Assembly (NCBI GenBank): GCA_963833955.1
Contig: CAWHZY010000012.1
Coordinates: 1-64,000, forward strand
Source: Roseiarcus sp963833955
GTDB lineage: Bacteria; Pseudomonadota; Alphaproteobacteria; Rhizobiales; Beijerinckiaceae
DNA length: 64,000 nt
Direction of reading: 5' to 3'
Shown: in pieces, positions 1 through 9,081 of the stretch
Position numbering within the stretch: position 1 is the stretch's first letter
How the letters are laid out: each line of letters begins with the position of its first letter
Program-made: the position numbers and the translations under genes
The notes under the pieces: model-generated
What the model was told of the DNA's origin: nothing
The model's database searches: none
What the model saw: the letters and a program-made list of their open reading frames with translations, nothing else

Positions 1-2
1 CG

Positions 3-194
3 CGGGCCGAGATCTACCGATCGCTGCGCGAGGCCGCCGATCGAGGGCTCGCAATTCTGCTTGCGAGCGAGGATCTCAACGAGCTGATCGGCCTCAGCGA
101 CCGCATCTTGATCATGCGCGCCGGACGGATTGTCGCGAGGATCGATGATCCCGCCTCGGCGTCCGAAGACTCCATCATCCGGCACATGACGTGA
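3..194 (+). CDS. CUT2 sugar ABC transporter ATP-binding protein, C-terminal end (partial)
   Basis: Only the last 63 codons lie in the window; the gene starts before base 1. The reading frame that opens at base 3 encodes the end of a second nucleotide-binding domain: a stretch ending in LLASEDLNELIGLSDRILIM, which matches the D-loop/H-loop region of RbsA/XylG-type ATPases, followed by a short tail that ends ...IIRHMT. The stop (192-194) is 10 bases before the start of a permease gene, so the two almost certainly form one operon. It would energise sugar import at the inner membrane. Confident as to family; substrate unknown. Confidence 0.85.
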   Translation, partial: RAEIYRSLREAADRGLAILLASEDLNELIGLSDRILIMRAGRIVARIDDPASASEDSIIRHMT

Positions 195-204
195 GGAGAC
201 CGTC

Positions 205-1191
205 ATGACTTCCGCGAAGCCTGACGTCGATGTTGAGCAACAAGTCAGCCGCCGCTTTTTCGGACGCGAGGGCGTACGCCGCTTCTTCCCGGTTTTCCTG
301 CTTCTAGCGCTTGCGATTGCCTTCTCGCTGACCTCCGCTCGCTTTCTTCAATTCAACAACCTCATGATTGTCGCGCAACAGGCGGTCGTGCTGCTGGTCG
401 CGGCGTTGGGCATGACCTTCGTGGTTATTGCAGGCTCTATCGATCTTTCGGTTGGCGCGATCGTGGCCATCGCCGCGCTCGTTGCTGCGAAAACCTCTGG
501 GAGCATCGGTGTTCTCGCGATCCTTCCGGCCTGCGCGATTGGCGTGGTGTGTGGCCTGATCAATGGATTGATTGTTGCAAAGGGCAAGGTTCCCTCGTTC
601 ATCGTCACGCTGGGCGCGATGGTCGTCTATCGCGGCGTCGTGCTCTATTTCACCCGCGGCGCCCCGATTTCAATCGAGAACGAAGCTTTTCTCGACGCTT
701 ATTCCGGCCGCACGGCTGGAATCCCCAATTCCGTGCTGATTGCGCTGGTGTTGATCGGCATCGCGGCTTTCATGTTGAACCTGACCGTGTTCGGTCGCGA
801 AGTGCGCGCGATCGGCGGCGGCGAGCGCATTGCCCACTTGAGCGGCATCCGGGTCGATCGGGCGAAGATCCTGATCTTCGTGCTCTCCGGTCTGCTCTGC
901 GGCATGGCCGGACTTCTTCAGGGCGCCCGCGCCATGGCTGCGACCGCGCAACTCGGCGAGGGACTCGAGCTGGACGCAATCGCCGCCGTCGTCGTGGGTG
1001 GCACGCCGCTGACCGGGGGGGTCGGGAGCATCCAGGGCACAATCCTCGGCGCCCTCATCATCACCATACTCTCGAACGGGATGAACATCATCGGACTGGA
1101 CCCCTATTTCCAGAACATCGTGAAGGGCCTGGTGCTGGTCCTGTCGGTGTTCGTCACGATCGACCGCGAGAAGATCGGAATCATCAAGTGA
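205..1191 (+). CDS. CUT2 sugar ABC transporter permease (RbsC-like)
   Basis: A 328-residue polytopic inner-membrane protein of the BPD_transp_2 (RbsC/XylH) family. After a cytoplasmic N-terminus of about 27 residues, hydrophobic segments start near residue 28. The family signature GMTFVVIAGSIDLSVGA lies at about residues 68-85, and AIAAVVVGGTPLTGGVGSIQG marks the conserved C-terminal half. Length is normal. A GAGGAG Shine-Dalgarno lies 7-8 bases before the ATG. It follows the truncated ATPase by 10 bases and is followed after 31 bases by an aldehyde dehydrogenase, suggesting a transport-plus-catabolism operon. No binding-protein gene for this half-system is visible; it probably lies upstream of the window. 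Confidence 0.95.
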   Translation: MTSAKPDVDVEQQVSRRFFGREGVRRFFPVFLLLALAIAFSLTSARFLQFNNLMIVAQQAVVLLVAALGMTFVVIAGSIDLSVGAIVAIAALVAAKTSGSIGVLAILPACAIGVVCGLINGLIVAKGKVPSFIVTLGAMVVYRGVVLYFTRGAPISIENEAFLDAYSGRTAGIPNSVLIALVLIGIAAFMLNLTVFGREVRAIGGGERIAHLSGIRVDRAKILIFVLSGLLCGMAGLLQGARAMAATAQLGEGLELDAIAAVVVGGTPLTGGVGSIQGTILGALIITILSNGMNIIGLDPYFQNIVKGLVLVLSVFVTIDREKIGIIK

Positions 1192-1222
1192 GCGTGAACC
1201 GGGCACATAAAGGAGATCTGCA

Positions 1223-2689
1223 ATGACCATTCAAACCATGCGCGACTTCGGCATCGGCGAGGGCCAGATCTATATCGGCGGCCATTGGGTCGATTCAGCC
1301 AGCAGAGAACGGCGTGAGATCGAGAATCCGAAGGACGAGAGCGTCGTCGCTGCTGTGGCGTCCGCCACGATCGAGGACGCGGATCGCGCGGTGGCAGCGG
1401 CCCGCAAAGCCCAGCCCGAATGGAGCCGACGGACGCCGATGGAGCGCGGAGCGCTTCTTCAAAAGCTTGCGAATCTGATCGACGAGAACACCGAGGCGCT
1501 TGCGCATCTCTTGACCGCCGAAGGCGGCAAGCTTCTGGCGGAATCGCGCATCGACGCGAATTTTGCCGCCATTTTGCTACGCTACGCCGCCGAGAGCGCT
1601 CGGAGACTCCAGGGCGAGATCCTGCCTGGCGAAGGCCGCGACGAGCAGATCTGGATTCAACGCGTGCCCTATGGGGTGGTCGCCGGGATCACCGCCTGGA
1701 ACTTCCCCGCGGCCCTGTTCGCCCGCAAAGTCGGCCCGGCGCTGGTGACAGGCAACACCATCGTCGTCAAGCCGCACGAGCTGACGCCGTTGACGACGCT
1801 GGTGCTCGGCGAACTCAGCCGGCGCGCCGGCATACCCGAGGGTGTCATCAATATCGTCGTTGGCGACGGCCGAACAGTTGGCGCGCATCTCGTGTCTCAC
1901 AAGGGCACCGACCTCATCTCAATGACGGGCAGCGTACGCGCGGGCGGCGAGATCTATGCGCTTGGCGCGGAACGCATCAAGCCGATCCGCCTCGAGCTTG
2001 GCGGCAAGGCGCCCTTCATTGTCATGGACGACGCCGATATCGACAAGGCGGTCGATGCGGCCGTGACGTCGAAGTTCTTCTTCGGCGGCTCCGTGTGCAC
2101 CTGCAACGACCGCATGTACCTGCACAAGACGATCCACGACGCATTCCTCGACAAGTTCCTGGCCCAGGTCAAAAAACTCAAGGTCGGCGACCCCACGAGC
2201 GACGTGCAGGTTGGCCCGCGCATCAGCGCCGTCGAAGTGAACAAGCTCGAGGCGATGAAGGCCAAGGCGATCGAGCAGAAGGCGACCTCGCTCATCGACG
2301 GCAAGGCGCAAGGCGCCGGCTTCGACCGCGGCCACTGGTTTTTCCCGACCATCTTCTCGGTCAAGTCGAATGACCTCGAAATTATGAAGCAGGAGACCTT
2401 CGGCCCGCTGATCGCGGCGATGGCGGTCGACGACTTCGATCAGGCGCTCGCCTATGCCAACGATTCCGAATACGGCCTCTCAGCCTATTTGTTTACCCGC
2501 GACAATCGCAAGATCATGCGCGCCGTAAACGAGCTGGAATTCGGCGAAATCTACGTCAACCGACCGTCTGGGGAGAGCCCGCACGGCTTCCACACCGGCT
2601 TCCGCAAGAGCGGCCTCGGCGGCGAGGACGGCCAGCATGGCATCGAGGGCTTCATGCACAAGAAGACGCTCTACAACAATTACGCGTGA
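1223..2689 (+). CDS. NAD(P)-dependent aldehyde dehydrogenase, AldA-like
   Basis: A 488-residue soluble member of the aldehyde dehydrogenase superfamily, oxidising an aldehyde to the acid with NAD(P)+. The oxyanion Asn is in the TAWNFP motif (Asn160), the general base Glu258 in RLELGGKAP, and the catalytic Cys292 in GGSVCTCNDR. The whole protein, including GFHTGFRKSGLGGEDG near the C-terminus, resembles E. coli lactaldehyde/glycolaldehyde dehydrogenase AldA more than betaine-aldehyde types. The start has a GGAG ribosome site (AAGGAGATCTGCA). Its place between two CUT2 sugar transporters suggests that it oxidises an aldehyde arising from the imported sugar or polyol, such as lactaldehyde or glycolaldehyde. 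That substrate is inference. Confidence 0.93.
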   Translation: MTIQTMRDFGIGEGQIYIGGHWVDSASRERREIENPKDESVVAAVASATIEDADRAVAAARKAQPEWSRRTPMERGALLQKLANLIDENTEALAHLLTAEGGKLLAESRIDANFAAILLRYAAESARRLQGEILPGEGRDEQIWIQRVPYGVVAGITAWNFPAALFARKVGPALVTGNTIVVKPHELTPLTTLVLGELSRRAGIPEGVINIVVGDGRTVGAHLVSHKGTDLISMTGSVRAGGEIYALGAERIKPIRLELGGKAPFIVMDDADIDKAVDAAVTSKFFFGGSVCTCNDRMYLHKTIHDAFLDKFLAQVKKLKVGDPTSDVQVGPRISAVEVNKLEAMKAKAIEQKATSLIDGKAQGAGFDRGHWFFPTIFSVKSNDLEIMKQETFGPLIAAMAVDDFDQALAYANDSEYGLSAYLFTRDNRKIMRAVNELEFGEIYVNRPSGESPHGFHTGFRKSGLGGEDGQHGIEGFMHKKTLYNNYA

Positions 2690-2769
2690 TGCGGCTGACT
2701 TCGGAAAGACGAACCGGTTCGCGCGGCGCTGCACGCGCGATGGGGCCTAACATTGTCGCAGCGAATGAG

Positions 2770-2786
2770 ACCCTGCTGGGCAGGGT
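2770..2786 (+). other. Small hairpin in the leader of the binding-protein gene
   Basis: ACCCTGC / GCAGGGT form a perfect 7-bp stem with a 3-base loop, ending about 16 bases before the ATG of the sugar-binding protein and just before its AGGGAGG ribosome site. It could stabilise or separate the highly expressed binding-protein message. Function is inferred. Confidence 0.35.
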
Positions 2787-2802
2787 TTAAGGGAGGACCG
2801 CC

Positions 2803-3957
2803 ATGCTGACGAAACTAATGACGACGGCTTTGACATTCGCGATTGTGGCCGGGGCGCCGATGCGGGCCTCTGCGGAAGATTACAAGTGGCCGAACAACAT
2901 TCCGCCGGAAGCCAAGCAATTGATGGAGCCCCTGCCCTTGTCGCCGACCGGCCAGGTCGTGCCAGGGTTTCCGAACGGCGCGCCGGCAGTCTCTGCGGAC
3001 GGCCTGAAACTGTCCGACGAAGACATCGCCAAACTCAAGGCCGGCAAGCATACGGCGGGCCTCGTCATGCATACGATGGACGCTGGCTGGCCACATCTCC
3101 AGGTCGCGGGAATCACCAACACGCTGAAGGACTACGGAGTTGAAGTCATCGGCGCTACCGACGCGAAATTCAACGTCGGCCAGCAGATCAGTGACCTTGA
3201 GCAAATGATCGCGCGCAAACCCGACGTGATCTTCTCGATTCCGATCGATCCCAAATCGGAATCGGAGGCCTACAAGAAGGCGGCCGCCGCAGGCATCAAG
3301 CTCGTCTTTCTCGACAACGTCCCGGTCAACATGACCCCGGGCAAAGACTATGTGTCCGTGGTCGCGGCCGACAATGAAAAGAACGCCTTCTTCGCCGCCG
3401 ACGAACTCGCCAAGGCGATCGGGGGCAAAGGCGAGGTCGGCATCCTCACCCTCGTCTACGACTATTATTATTCGGTCGCCGCCCGGAAAGTCGGGGCGCT
3501 TAAGGCTTTCGCCCAGTATCCGGACATCAAGGTCGTGGGGGTCGGCACGTTCACGTCGCCCGAAAAGGCCTATGAGGTGGCGACGAGCATGCTCACCGCC
3601 AATCCGAACCTGAAAGGCCTGTTCGTGGCCTGGGATACGCCCGCCCAGCAGGCGGTCGCCGCCGCCAAGACGCTGGGACGCGACCTCATCATCACCACCA
3701 ACGACCTCGCGGCCGACAGCGCGGTGAATGTGGCCCGCGGCGAGTTCCTCGCGGTTGGCGCGCAGCAGCCCTACGATCAAGGCGTGGCGGAGGCCAAGGT
3801 CGCGGCGCTGGCGTTGCTAGGCAAAGAGACGCCTCCCTATGTCTCGGTGCCCACGCTTCGGGTGAAGAAGGAGAACCTTTTGAGCGCGCTGAAGCAAGTG
3901 ACCAAGGAAGATCCACCCGCCTCACTGATCAAACTTTGCGCCGATAAGTGCTTCTGA
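2803..3957 (+). CDS. Periplasmic sugar-binding protein of a CUT2 ABC transporter
   Basis: A 384-residue Peripla_BP_4 (RbsB-like) protein with an N-terminal signal peptide cleaved after about residue 25 (AGAPMRASA|ED). The ribose-binding fold begins only near residue 85 (TAGLVMHTMDAGWPHLQVAG), so there is an unusual extra segment of about 60 residues, rich in Pro, after the signal. Two cysteines close the protein (CADKCF). The hinge and ligand regions look intact (IFSIPIDPKSESEAYKKAA, TNDLAADSAVNVARGEF). A strong AGGGAGG site precedes the ATG. An intercistronic hairpin and then ATPase and permease genes follow on the same strand, completing the transporter. The ligand cannot be read from sequence. 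Confidence 0.93.
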   Translation: MLTKLMTTALTFAIVAGAPMRASAEDYKWPNNIPPEAKQLMEPLPLSPTGQVVPGFPNGAPAVSADGLKLSDEDIAKLKAGKHTAGLVMHTMDAGWPHLQVAGITNTLKDYGVEVIGATDAKFNVGQQISDLEQMIARKPDVIFSIPIDPKSESEAYKKAAAAGIKLVFLDNVPVNMTPGKDYVSVVAADNEKNAFFAADELAKAIGGKGEVGILTLVYDYYYSVAARKVGALKAFAQYPDIKVVGVGTFTSPEKAYEVATSMLTANPNLKGLFVAWDTPAQQAVAAAKTLGRDLIITTNDLAADSAVNVARGEFLAVGAQQPYDQGVAEAKVAALALLGKETPPYVSVPTLRVKKENLLSALKQVTKEDPPASLIKLCADKCF

Positions 3958-3966
3958 CGTTTAAGG

Positions 3967-3990
3967 CCCGGCAAGTCGCGGCTTGCCGGG
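3967..3990 (+). other. Intercistronic stem-loop between binding protein and ATPase genes
   Basis: CCCGGCAAG (3967-3975) and CTTGCCGGG (3982-3990) form a perfect 9-bp stem with a TCGCGG loop. There is no T-tract, so it is more likely an mRNA-stabilising or attenuating element than a full terminator. Such elements commonly allow the binding protein to be made in excess over the membrane parts. Confidence 0.65.
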
Positions 3991-4014
3991 TCCAATCAAA
4001 GCCGAGAGGCGCCA

Positions 4015-5601
4015 TTGTCTAGTTCTGCGCGCAATGCGCCGCGTGTCGCCGTGTCGATGGAGCGGATCGAGAAGTCGTTTGGCGAAAATCAGGTTCTGAT
4101 CGACGTCAACTTCGTGGTCAACGCGGGCGAAACCCACGCCCTTCTCGGCGAGAACGGCGCCGGCAAATCGACCCTGATGAAGGTGCTCATCGGGGTCTAT
4201 GCGGCGGACGGCGGACGTATTGCTCTCGATGGCGAGGACGTCACGGCGCTATCGCTGCGCGAACGGCTTGACCGCGGCATCGCGATGATCTTCCAGGAGC
4301 TGAGCGTCCTGCCAAACCGAACGGTAGCGGAAAATCTTTTCGTCCTGCGCGAGCCGCGCGCTTTCGGGTGGCGCGTCGACACGCAGCGCATGATCGCCGA
4401 GGCGCAGTCGCTCATCGATCGTTACGGCTTTGGCTTGCGCGCCTCGGCGCGTGTCGGCGATCTCGGTTTCGCGCAGCGCCAAATGGTCGAGATCCTGAAG
4501 GCGCTCTCGCGTGGCGCGAAGCTTCTCGTCATGGACGAGCCAACCTCGTCCCTGACCGTGCGCGAGGAAGAAACGTTGTTCGCGACGGTGGATCAGCTCA
4601 AAGCCTCCGGCATCGGCATCGTCTACATCAGCCATCGCATGGCGGACGTGCTGCGCCTCTCCGACCGCATTTCGATCGTCAAGGATGGGCGTCTGATCGG
4701 GCCGCTCATGCCGAGCGAGACATCCATCGCCCATATCGCGTCGCTGATGTCGCGATCGCCGGAAAGTCGGGGCAAGTTACCGCCGAGCGAGAAGGCCCTG
4801 ATCAAGCGAAGCGCAACCGCCAGAGCCGGCCCGCCAGCTCTTTTGGTGTCGAGGCTCGGAACCGCGCGCAAGCTTTCGGACATCGCCTTTGATATTGAGG
4901 CTGGCGAGATCGTTGGTCTCGCTGGCCTGGTCGGCAGCGGACGATCCACCCTGGCGAAAGCGATCTTTGGTCTCGTTCCCGACGCGACCGGCGCAATCTC
5001 AATTGCGGGCCAAACCGTGCAAACCGCCAACGTCTCGAGCGCGGTCGCGGCCAAGGTCGGCTTTGTCCCCGAGGACCGAAGACTGGAAGGCCTCGTCGCC
5101 AACCGGTCGCTGGCGGAGAATTTTGCGCTGACGAATCTCACCGGCCTATCTCATGCGCGCGGTTTTGGACCGATGGCGACCCAGAAGATTGCCTCCCTCT
5201 TCGCACGCTATCGCAGCGACCTCAGCCTGCTTTGTCGCGGTCCGTCCCAAACCGCGCAGGAGCTTTCGGGCGGCAACCAGCAGAAGGTGGTCTTTGCAAA
5301 GTGGCTCGCGACAAATCCCAAATTGCTCATTCTTGACGAGCCAACCTCAGGCGTCGACATCAACGCGAAGCGGGACATGCGTCAGCTCATCAAGCAGATG
5401 GCTGCGCAAGGCGTGGGAGTTCTGCTGATCTCATCAGAGCTGGAGGAGCTGATCGAGCTTTGCGACCGGACGCTTGTGATGGCCGAAGGCCGCATCACGC
5501 GGAGCCTCGAAAGGGTTGACGACGAAGCATCCCTCCGCGCGCTCCTGCAAACTGACGCCGCCCGGCAAGTTGAGATACGCAGCGAGGAGAGAGCAGCATG
5601 A
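4015..5601 (+). CDS. CUT2 sugar ABC transporter ATP-binding protein (RbsA/MglA-like)
   Basis: A 528-residue protein with two fused ABC domains, as usual for CUT2 transporters. The first has Walker A GENGAGKST (from residue 45) and Walker B LLVMDEPTSSLT. The second has a degenerate Walker A (GLVGSGRSTLAK), signature LSGGNQQKVVFAKWL and Walker B LLILDEPTSGVDI. A TTG start at 4015 is preceded by GAGAGG; an in-frame ATG at 4057 is the alternative. It couples ATP hydrolysis to sugar import with the binding protein upstream and the permease that overlaps its stop codon (ATGA). Confidence 0.94.
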   Translation: MSSSARNAPRVAVSMERIEKSFGENQVLIDVNFVVNAGETHALLGENGAGKSTLMKVLIGVYAADGGRIALDGEDVTALSLRERLDRGIAMIFQELSVLPNRTVAENLFVLREPRAFGWRVDTQRMIAEAQSLIDRYGFGLRASARVGDLGFAQRQMVEILKALSRGAKLLVMDEPTSSLTVREEETLFATVDQLKASGIGIVYISHRMADVLRLSDRISIVKDGRLIGPLMPSETSIAHIASLMSRSPESRGKLPPSEKALIKRSATARAGPPALLVSRLGTARKLSDIAFDIEAGEIVGLAGLVGSGRSTLAKAIFGLVPDATGAISIAGQTVQTANVSSAVAAKVGFVPEDRRLEGLVANRSLAENFALTNLTGLSHARGFGPMATQKIASLFARYRSDLSLLCRGPSQTAQELSGGNQQKVVFAKWLATNPKLLILDEPTSGVDINAKRDMRQLIKQMAAQGVGVLLISSELEELIELCDRTLVMAEGRITRSLERVDDEASLRALLQTDAARQVEIRSEERAA

Positions 5602-6548
5602 CCATTGCGACAGGGCATGCGGACAGCGGTCGCTTCGCCAATTTTGCTCGAGATCATATCACTTACGGCATCTTCGCCCTTATAACCTTTTACTTCATTG
5701 CGTTTGCGCCCCATTTCGCTTCGCTCGCGACCGCGGGCGCGGTGTTGCGCATCACCGCTATCGTGTCCGTGATGGCCATAGGCATGACCTTCGTCATCGT
5801 CTGCGGAGAGATCGACCTTTCAGTTGGATCTCTGGCGAGCTTCGCGGGCATGATTGTGGCGATGCTCTACGAGCGCGACGTTCCGACCTTTGTCGCGCCT
5901 GTGATCGTGCTCGTTATGGGCGCCCTCGTAGGCGCGGTCTCCGGCCTACTTGTCACCAAGATCCGAATTCCGTCCTTCCTGGTGACGCTGGGCATGCTGT
6001 CGGTCTTCTCCGGCCTCGCGCTGACGGTTACCGACACCAGGCCAGTTCCAATTCTCGACGATACCTTTTCGGCTTTGTTCTGGAACGGCTCGTTCGTCGG
6101 CCTGCAGGCGCCAATCTGTTGGACGCTGGCTCTCACGGCGCTCGGATACTATCTGCTGCACCAGATGCCGTTCGGCCGCAGGATCTTCGCGACCGGCGGA
6201 AATCCAATCGCGGCGCGGTTCTCGGGGGTCAGGACCGACCGGACGAAGATCGTCGCCTTCGTCATCTCGGGCGTCACCGCATCGCTTGCGGGCATGATGC
6301 TCGCTGCTCGATCGACTGCCGGCAACCCAAGCCTGGGCGCTGGGCTCGAGCTCGACGTGATCGCCGCCGTGATCATCGGCGGTACAAGTCTTTTCGGCGG
6401 CTACGGATCGATCGTCGGCTCAGTGGTCGGCGCGATCTTCATTGGCATTCTTGGATTCGGTCTTCTGGTCATGGGACTGTCGACCAGCATCCAGGAGGTC
6501 ATCAAGGGCGCGATCATCATTCTGGCGGTGTCGGTGAACCGCCGGTAG
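5598..6548 (+). CDS. CUT2 sugar ABC transporter permease
   Basis: A 316-residue RbsC-type inner-membrane permease. The family signature GMTFVIVCGEIDLSVGSLAS is in the first third, and AAVIIGGTSLFGGYGSIVGS in the last third; it ends with the typical VIKGAIIILAVSVNRR. The ATG overlaps the TGA of the ATPase gene by 4 bases, so translation is coupled. It completes the + strand binding protein-ATPase-permease cassette. The next gene is a related permease on the opposite strand whose repaired stop lies only 4 bases away, so the two cassettes meet tail to tail. Confidence 0.94.
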   Translation: MTIATGHADSGRFANFARDHITYGIFALITFYFIAFAPHFASLATAGAVLRITAIVSVMAIGMTFVIVCGEIDLSVGSLASFAGMIVAMLYERDVPTFVAPVIVLVMGALVGAVSGLLVTKIRIPSFLVTLGMLSVFSGLALTVTDTRPVPILDDTFSALFWNGSFVGLQAPICWTLALTALGYYLLHQMPFGRRIFATGGNPIAARFSGVRTDRTKIVAFVISGVTASLAGMMLAARSTAGNPSLGAGLELDVIAAVIIGGTSLFGGYGSIVGSVVGAIFIGILGFGLLVMGLSTSIQEVIKGAIIILAVSVNRR

Positions 6549-6552
6549 CCGG

Positions 6553-7558
6553 CTATCCGCCCCGGCGTTTTTGGTTGAGCGAGTTCGAACAGGACGGCGA
6601 GGAAAATCACCGCGCCTTGAATGAACTGAACCCAGAACGGCTCGACGTTGTGAAGCGTCAAACCGTTGTTGATCACACCAATGAGAAGCACGCCCAGAAT
6701 CGTGCCCAGCATGGAGCCGCGGCCCCCAAAGAGCGAGGCTCCACCAATCACGACAGCCGCGATCGCGTTCAGCTCCAGGCCAGTCGCGGCGATCGGTTGG
6801 GCGGAGTCCAGTCGGCCCGTTAGAATGACGCCGCCCAGGCCGGCCAGAGCTCCTGAAATCATGTAGACGAGGATTTGGGTTCGCCGGACGGGAATGCCCG
6901 CGATCACCGCCGCTTCGCGGTTTCCCCCGACCGCGTAGACCTCGCTGCCGAACACGGTCTTCTTCAGGACAAAGGCGCCGATAGCGAGGGCGGCCAGGGA
7001 AATGACGCCGGCGATCGGCGCCCTGCCAATGCCGGGTATTGTCCAGACGCCGCCGCCGATCGAGTTGAACGCGTCATCGAAGCCGAAGATCGTCTGACCG
7101 TTCGGTATGATGAAGGCAAGACCGCGCGCCATCGACATCGCGGCGAGCGTGACGATGAACGGACTCATGTTGAGGTAAGTGACAGAGAGGCCGTTAAACA
7201 GACCGCAGCCAAGCCCGACCAGTATTCCGACGCCGATCGAGGCCCAGATCGGCAATCCGGCATGCATGACGAGACCAGTAATGACGCCCGACAGCGCCAC
7301 TACGGACCCAGAGGAAAGGTCTATGCCGCCGGTGATGATGACGAAGGTCTGTCCACAGGCGACAACCGCGATCAGCGAGGTCGCGACCAGAATCGCCATG
7401 ACGTTGGGCGCGGACAGGAAGCTGGACGTGGTCAGCGACAGATAGAGGACGATCGCCACGAAAACGAGAACGATGGCGATCTCGCTGAAATCGCCGAAAC
7501 GCGGTCGCTTGACGGCCGCGCGGTTGGCGGGCGCCTCGGCCCTGTCGTCGGTCGACAT
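6553..7558 (-). CDS. CUT2 sugar ABC transporter permease (probable 1-base insertion near 3' end)
   Basis: An RbsC-type permease with signature GQTFVIITGGIDLSSGS and AAVVIGGASLFGGRGSM. As written, the frame runs on to 6401 and adds a tail antisense to the neighbouring permease, giving 385 residues. If the T5 run at 6568-6572 were T4, the protein would end ...FELAQPKRRGG at a TAG at 6553-6555, giving a normal 334 residues and no overlap. I use that end. The gene starts 5 bases after the stop of its ATPase and belongs to the - strand cassette binding protein-ATPase-permease (10104 down to 6553). It forms the membrane channel for an unknown sugar. Confidence 0.88.
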
Positions 7559-7563
7559 CCCGC

Positions 7564-9069
7564 TCAGCCCACCGCCGCCAAAGACATGAGACGATCCTGG
7601 CTGAATTCAGCCCGCTGGACCTCGCCCGCCATCCGACCCGCGCGCATCACGCCGATACGATCGCAGAGACCAAGAAGCTCGAGAAGATCGGACGAGACGA
7701 TCACCACAGCCGCTCCCTTGGCGGCCAATTGGCCGATCAGATTGTAGACTTCAACCTTGGCCCCGACATCGACGCCACGCGTCGGCTCGTCGAGCAGGAA
7801 TACGCGCGGCGAAGCACTGATCGCCCGAGCAAGGACAACCTTCTGCTGATTGCCTCCCGAGAGGCGCCGAACCTCCTGGCTTGCAGAACTCGCGCGGATC
7901 CGCAGACTGTCGATCGACGCGTTGGCCAGTCGCTGCACGGCCCGGGACGAGACAATGCCCCAGCGCGCCAAGGCTTTGAGAGTCGAGAGGGCGATGTTCT
8001 GGCGGACGGAGAAGGGCAGGATCAGCCCTTCCGCCTTTCGGTCTTCCGGCGTCAGCACCATCCCGTCTCGGAGCGAGCGGCGCGGAGAACGCGGGATGTA
8101 GCCCTTGCCGTCGACACGAATGCGGCCGCCTGTCATCGGTAGCGCGCCGAAGATCGTCTTTAGGATTTCGGTGCGCCCCGCGCCGACAAGTCCGGCGATG
8201 CCGTAGATTTCCCCCGAACGAACGTCGAAGGACACGTCGGCGAAGCGCGCGCCCGAAGACAGGTTTTCAATTTCCAGCAGCGGCGCGCCGAGGGCGATGT
8301 CCTGCTTCGGAAAGAAACTGCTGATCGGCCGGTTGACCATGGCGCGCACCAGTGTCTCCTCCGTCCAATCATGGACCGCCTTCGTCTCGACGCTGTACCC
8401 GTCACGCATCACGGTGACGCGGTCGCAAATTTCGAACACCTCCTCGAGGTGGTGGCTGATAAAAATGATCCCGACCCCCGTCTTCTTCAGCCTCGCGACG
8501 GTCGCGAACAGGATGTGCACCTCGTGGCTGGTAAGCGTCGCCGTCGGCTCGTCGAGAACAATGACGCGCGCGCGACGGGAGAGTGCGCGACCGATCTCGA
8601 CCAGCTGGCGTTGCGCCAGCGATAGACTGCGAATGCGCGTCGACGGCGCAATGTCGAGGCCGATCTGATCAAGCACGGCGCGCGCCTCGCGCATCAGGTC
8701 CCGGCGGCGGACCGTTCCGAGGGCCGTGCGCGGCAAACCGCCGGCGAAGATATTTTCAGCGACCGTCTGATCCGGGAACTGGCTCAGTTCCTGATGGACA
8801 ACGATGATCCCGGCATCGAGGGCGTCGCGGGGATTATGGGGAGCGAAAGCCTCGCTCCCCAACTTGATCGTTCCTTCATCCGGTTGATGGATCCCGGCCA
8901 ATATCTTCATGAGGGTCGATTTGCCGGCGCCGTTCTCGCCAACGACGCCAAGCACCTCGCCCTCGTCGAGCGACAACGACACCTGGTGGAGAACCGGAAC
9001 GCCGAGAAACGCCTTGGAGACGCGGTCCATTTCGAGAAGATGCGGCGCCGCGCCCGCCAAGGCTTCCAT
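7564..9069 (-). CDS. CUT2 sugar ABC transporter ATP-binding protein
   Basis: A 501-residue double ABC ATPase. Domain 1 has GENGAGKSTLMKIL, LSLAQRQLVEIGRALS and VIVLDEPTATLT. Domain 2 has the degenerate GLVGAGRTEILK, LSGGNQQKVVLARAI and VFLLDEPTRGVDV. Length and domain order are normal for RbsA/MglA/XylG proteins. It starts 12 bases after the binding-protein stop and ends 5 bases before the permease start, so the three genes are one transcription unit. It is a paralogue of the + strand ATPase at 4015-5601, not a recent copy, since the two differ throughout. Confidence 0.95.
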   Translation of the reverse strand: MEALAGAAPHLLEMDRVSKAFLGVPVLHQVSLSLDEGEVLGVVGENGAGKSTLMKILAGIHQPDEGTIKLGSEAFAPHNPRDALDAGIIVVHQELSQFPDQTVAENIFAGGLPRTALGTVRRRDLMREARAVLDQIGLDIAPSTRIRSLSLAQRQLVEIGRALSRRARVIVLDEPTATLTSHEVHILFATVARLKKTGVGIIFISHHLEEVFEICDRVTVMRDGYSVETKAVHDWTEETLVRAMVNRPISSFFPKQDIALGAPLLEIENLSSGARFADVSFDVRSGEIYGIAGLVGAGRTEILKTIFGALPMTGGRIRVDGKGYIPRSPRRSLRDGMVLTPEDRKAEGLILPFSVRQNIALSTLKALARWGIVSSRAVQRLANASIDSLRIRASSASQEVRRLSGGNQQKVVLARAISASPRVFLLDEPTRGVDVGAKVEVYNLIGQLAAKGAAVVIVSSDLLELLGLCDRIGVMRAGRMAGEVQRAEFSQDRLMSLAAVG

Positions 9070-9081
9070 TCAGCGAACCCC

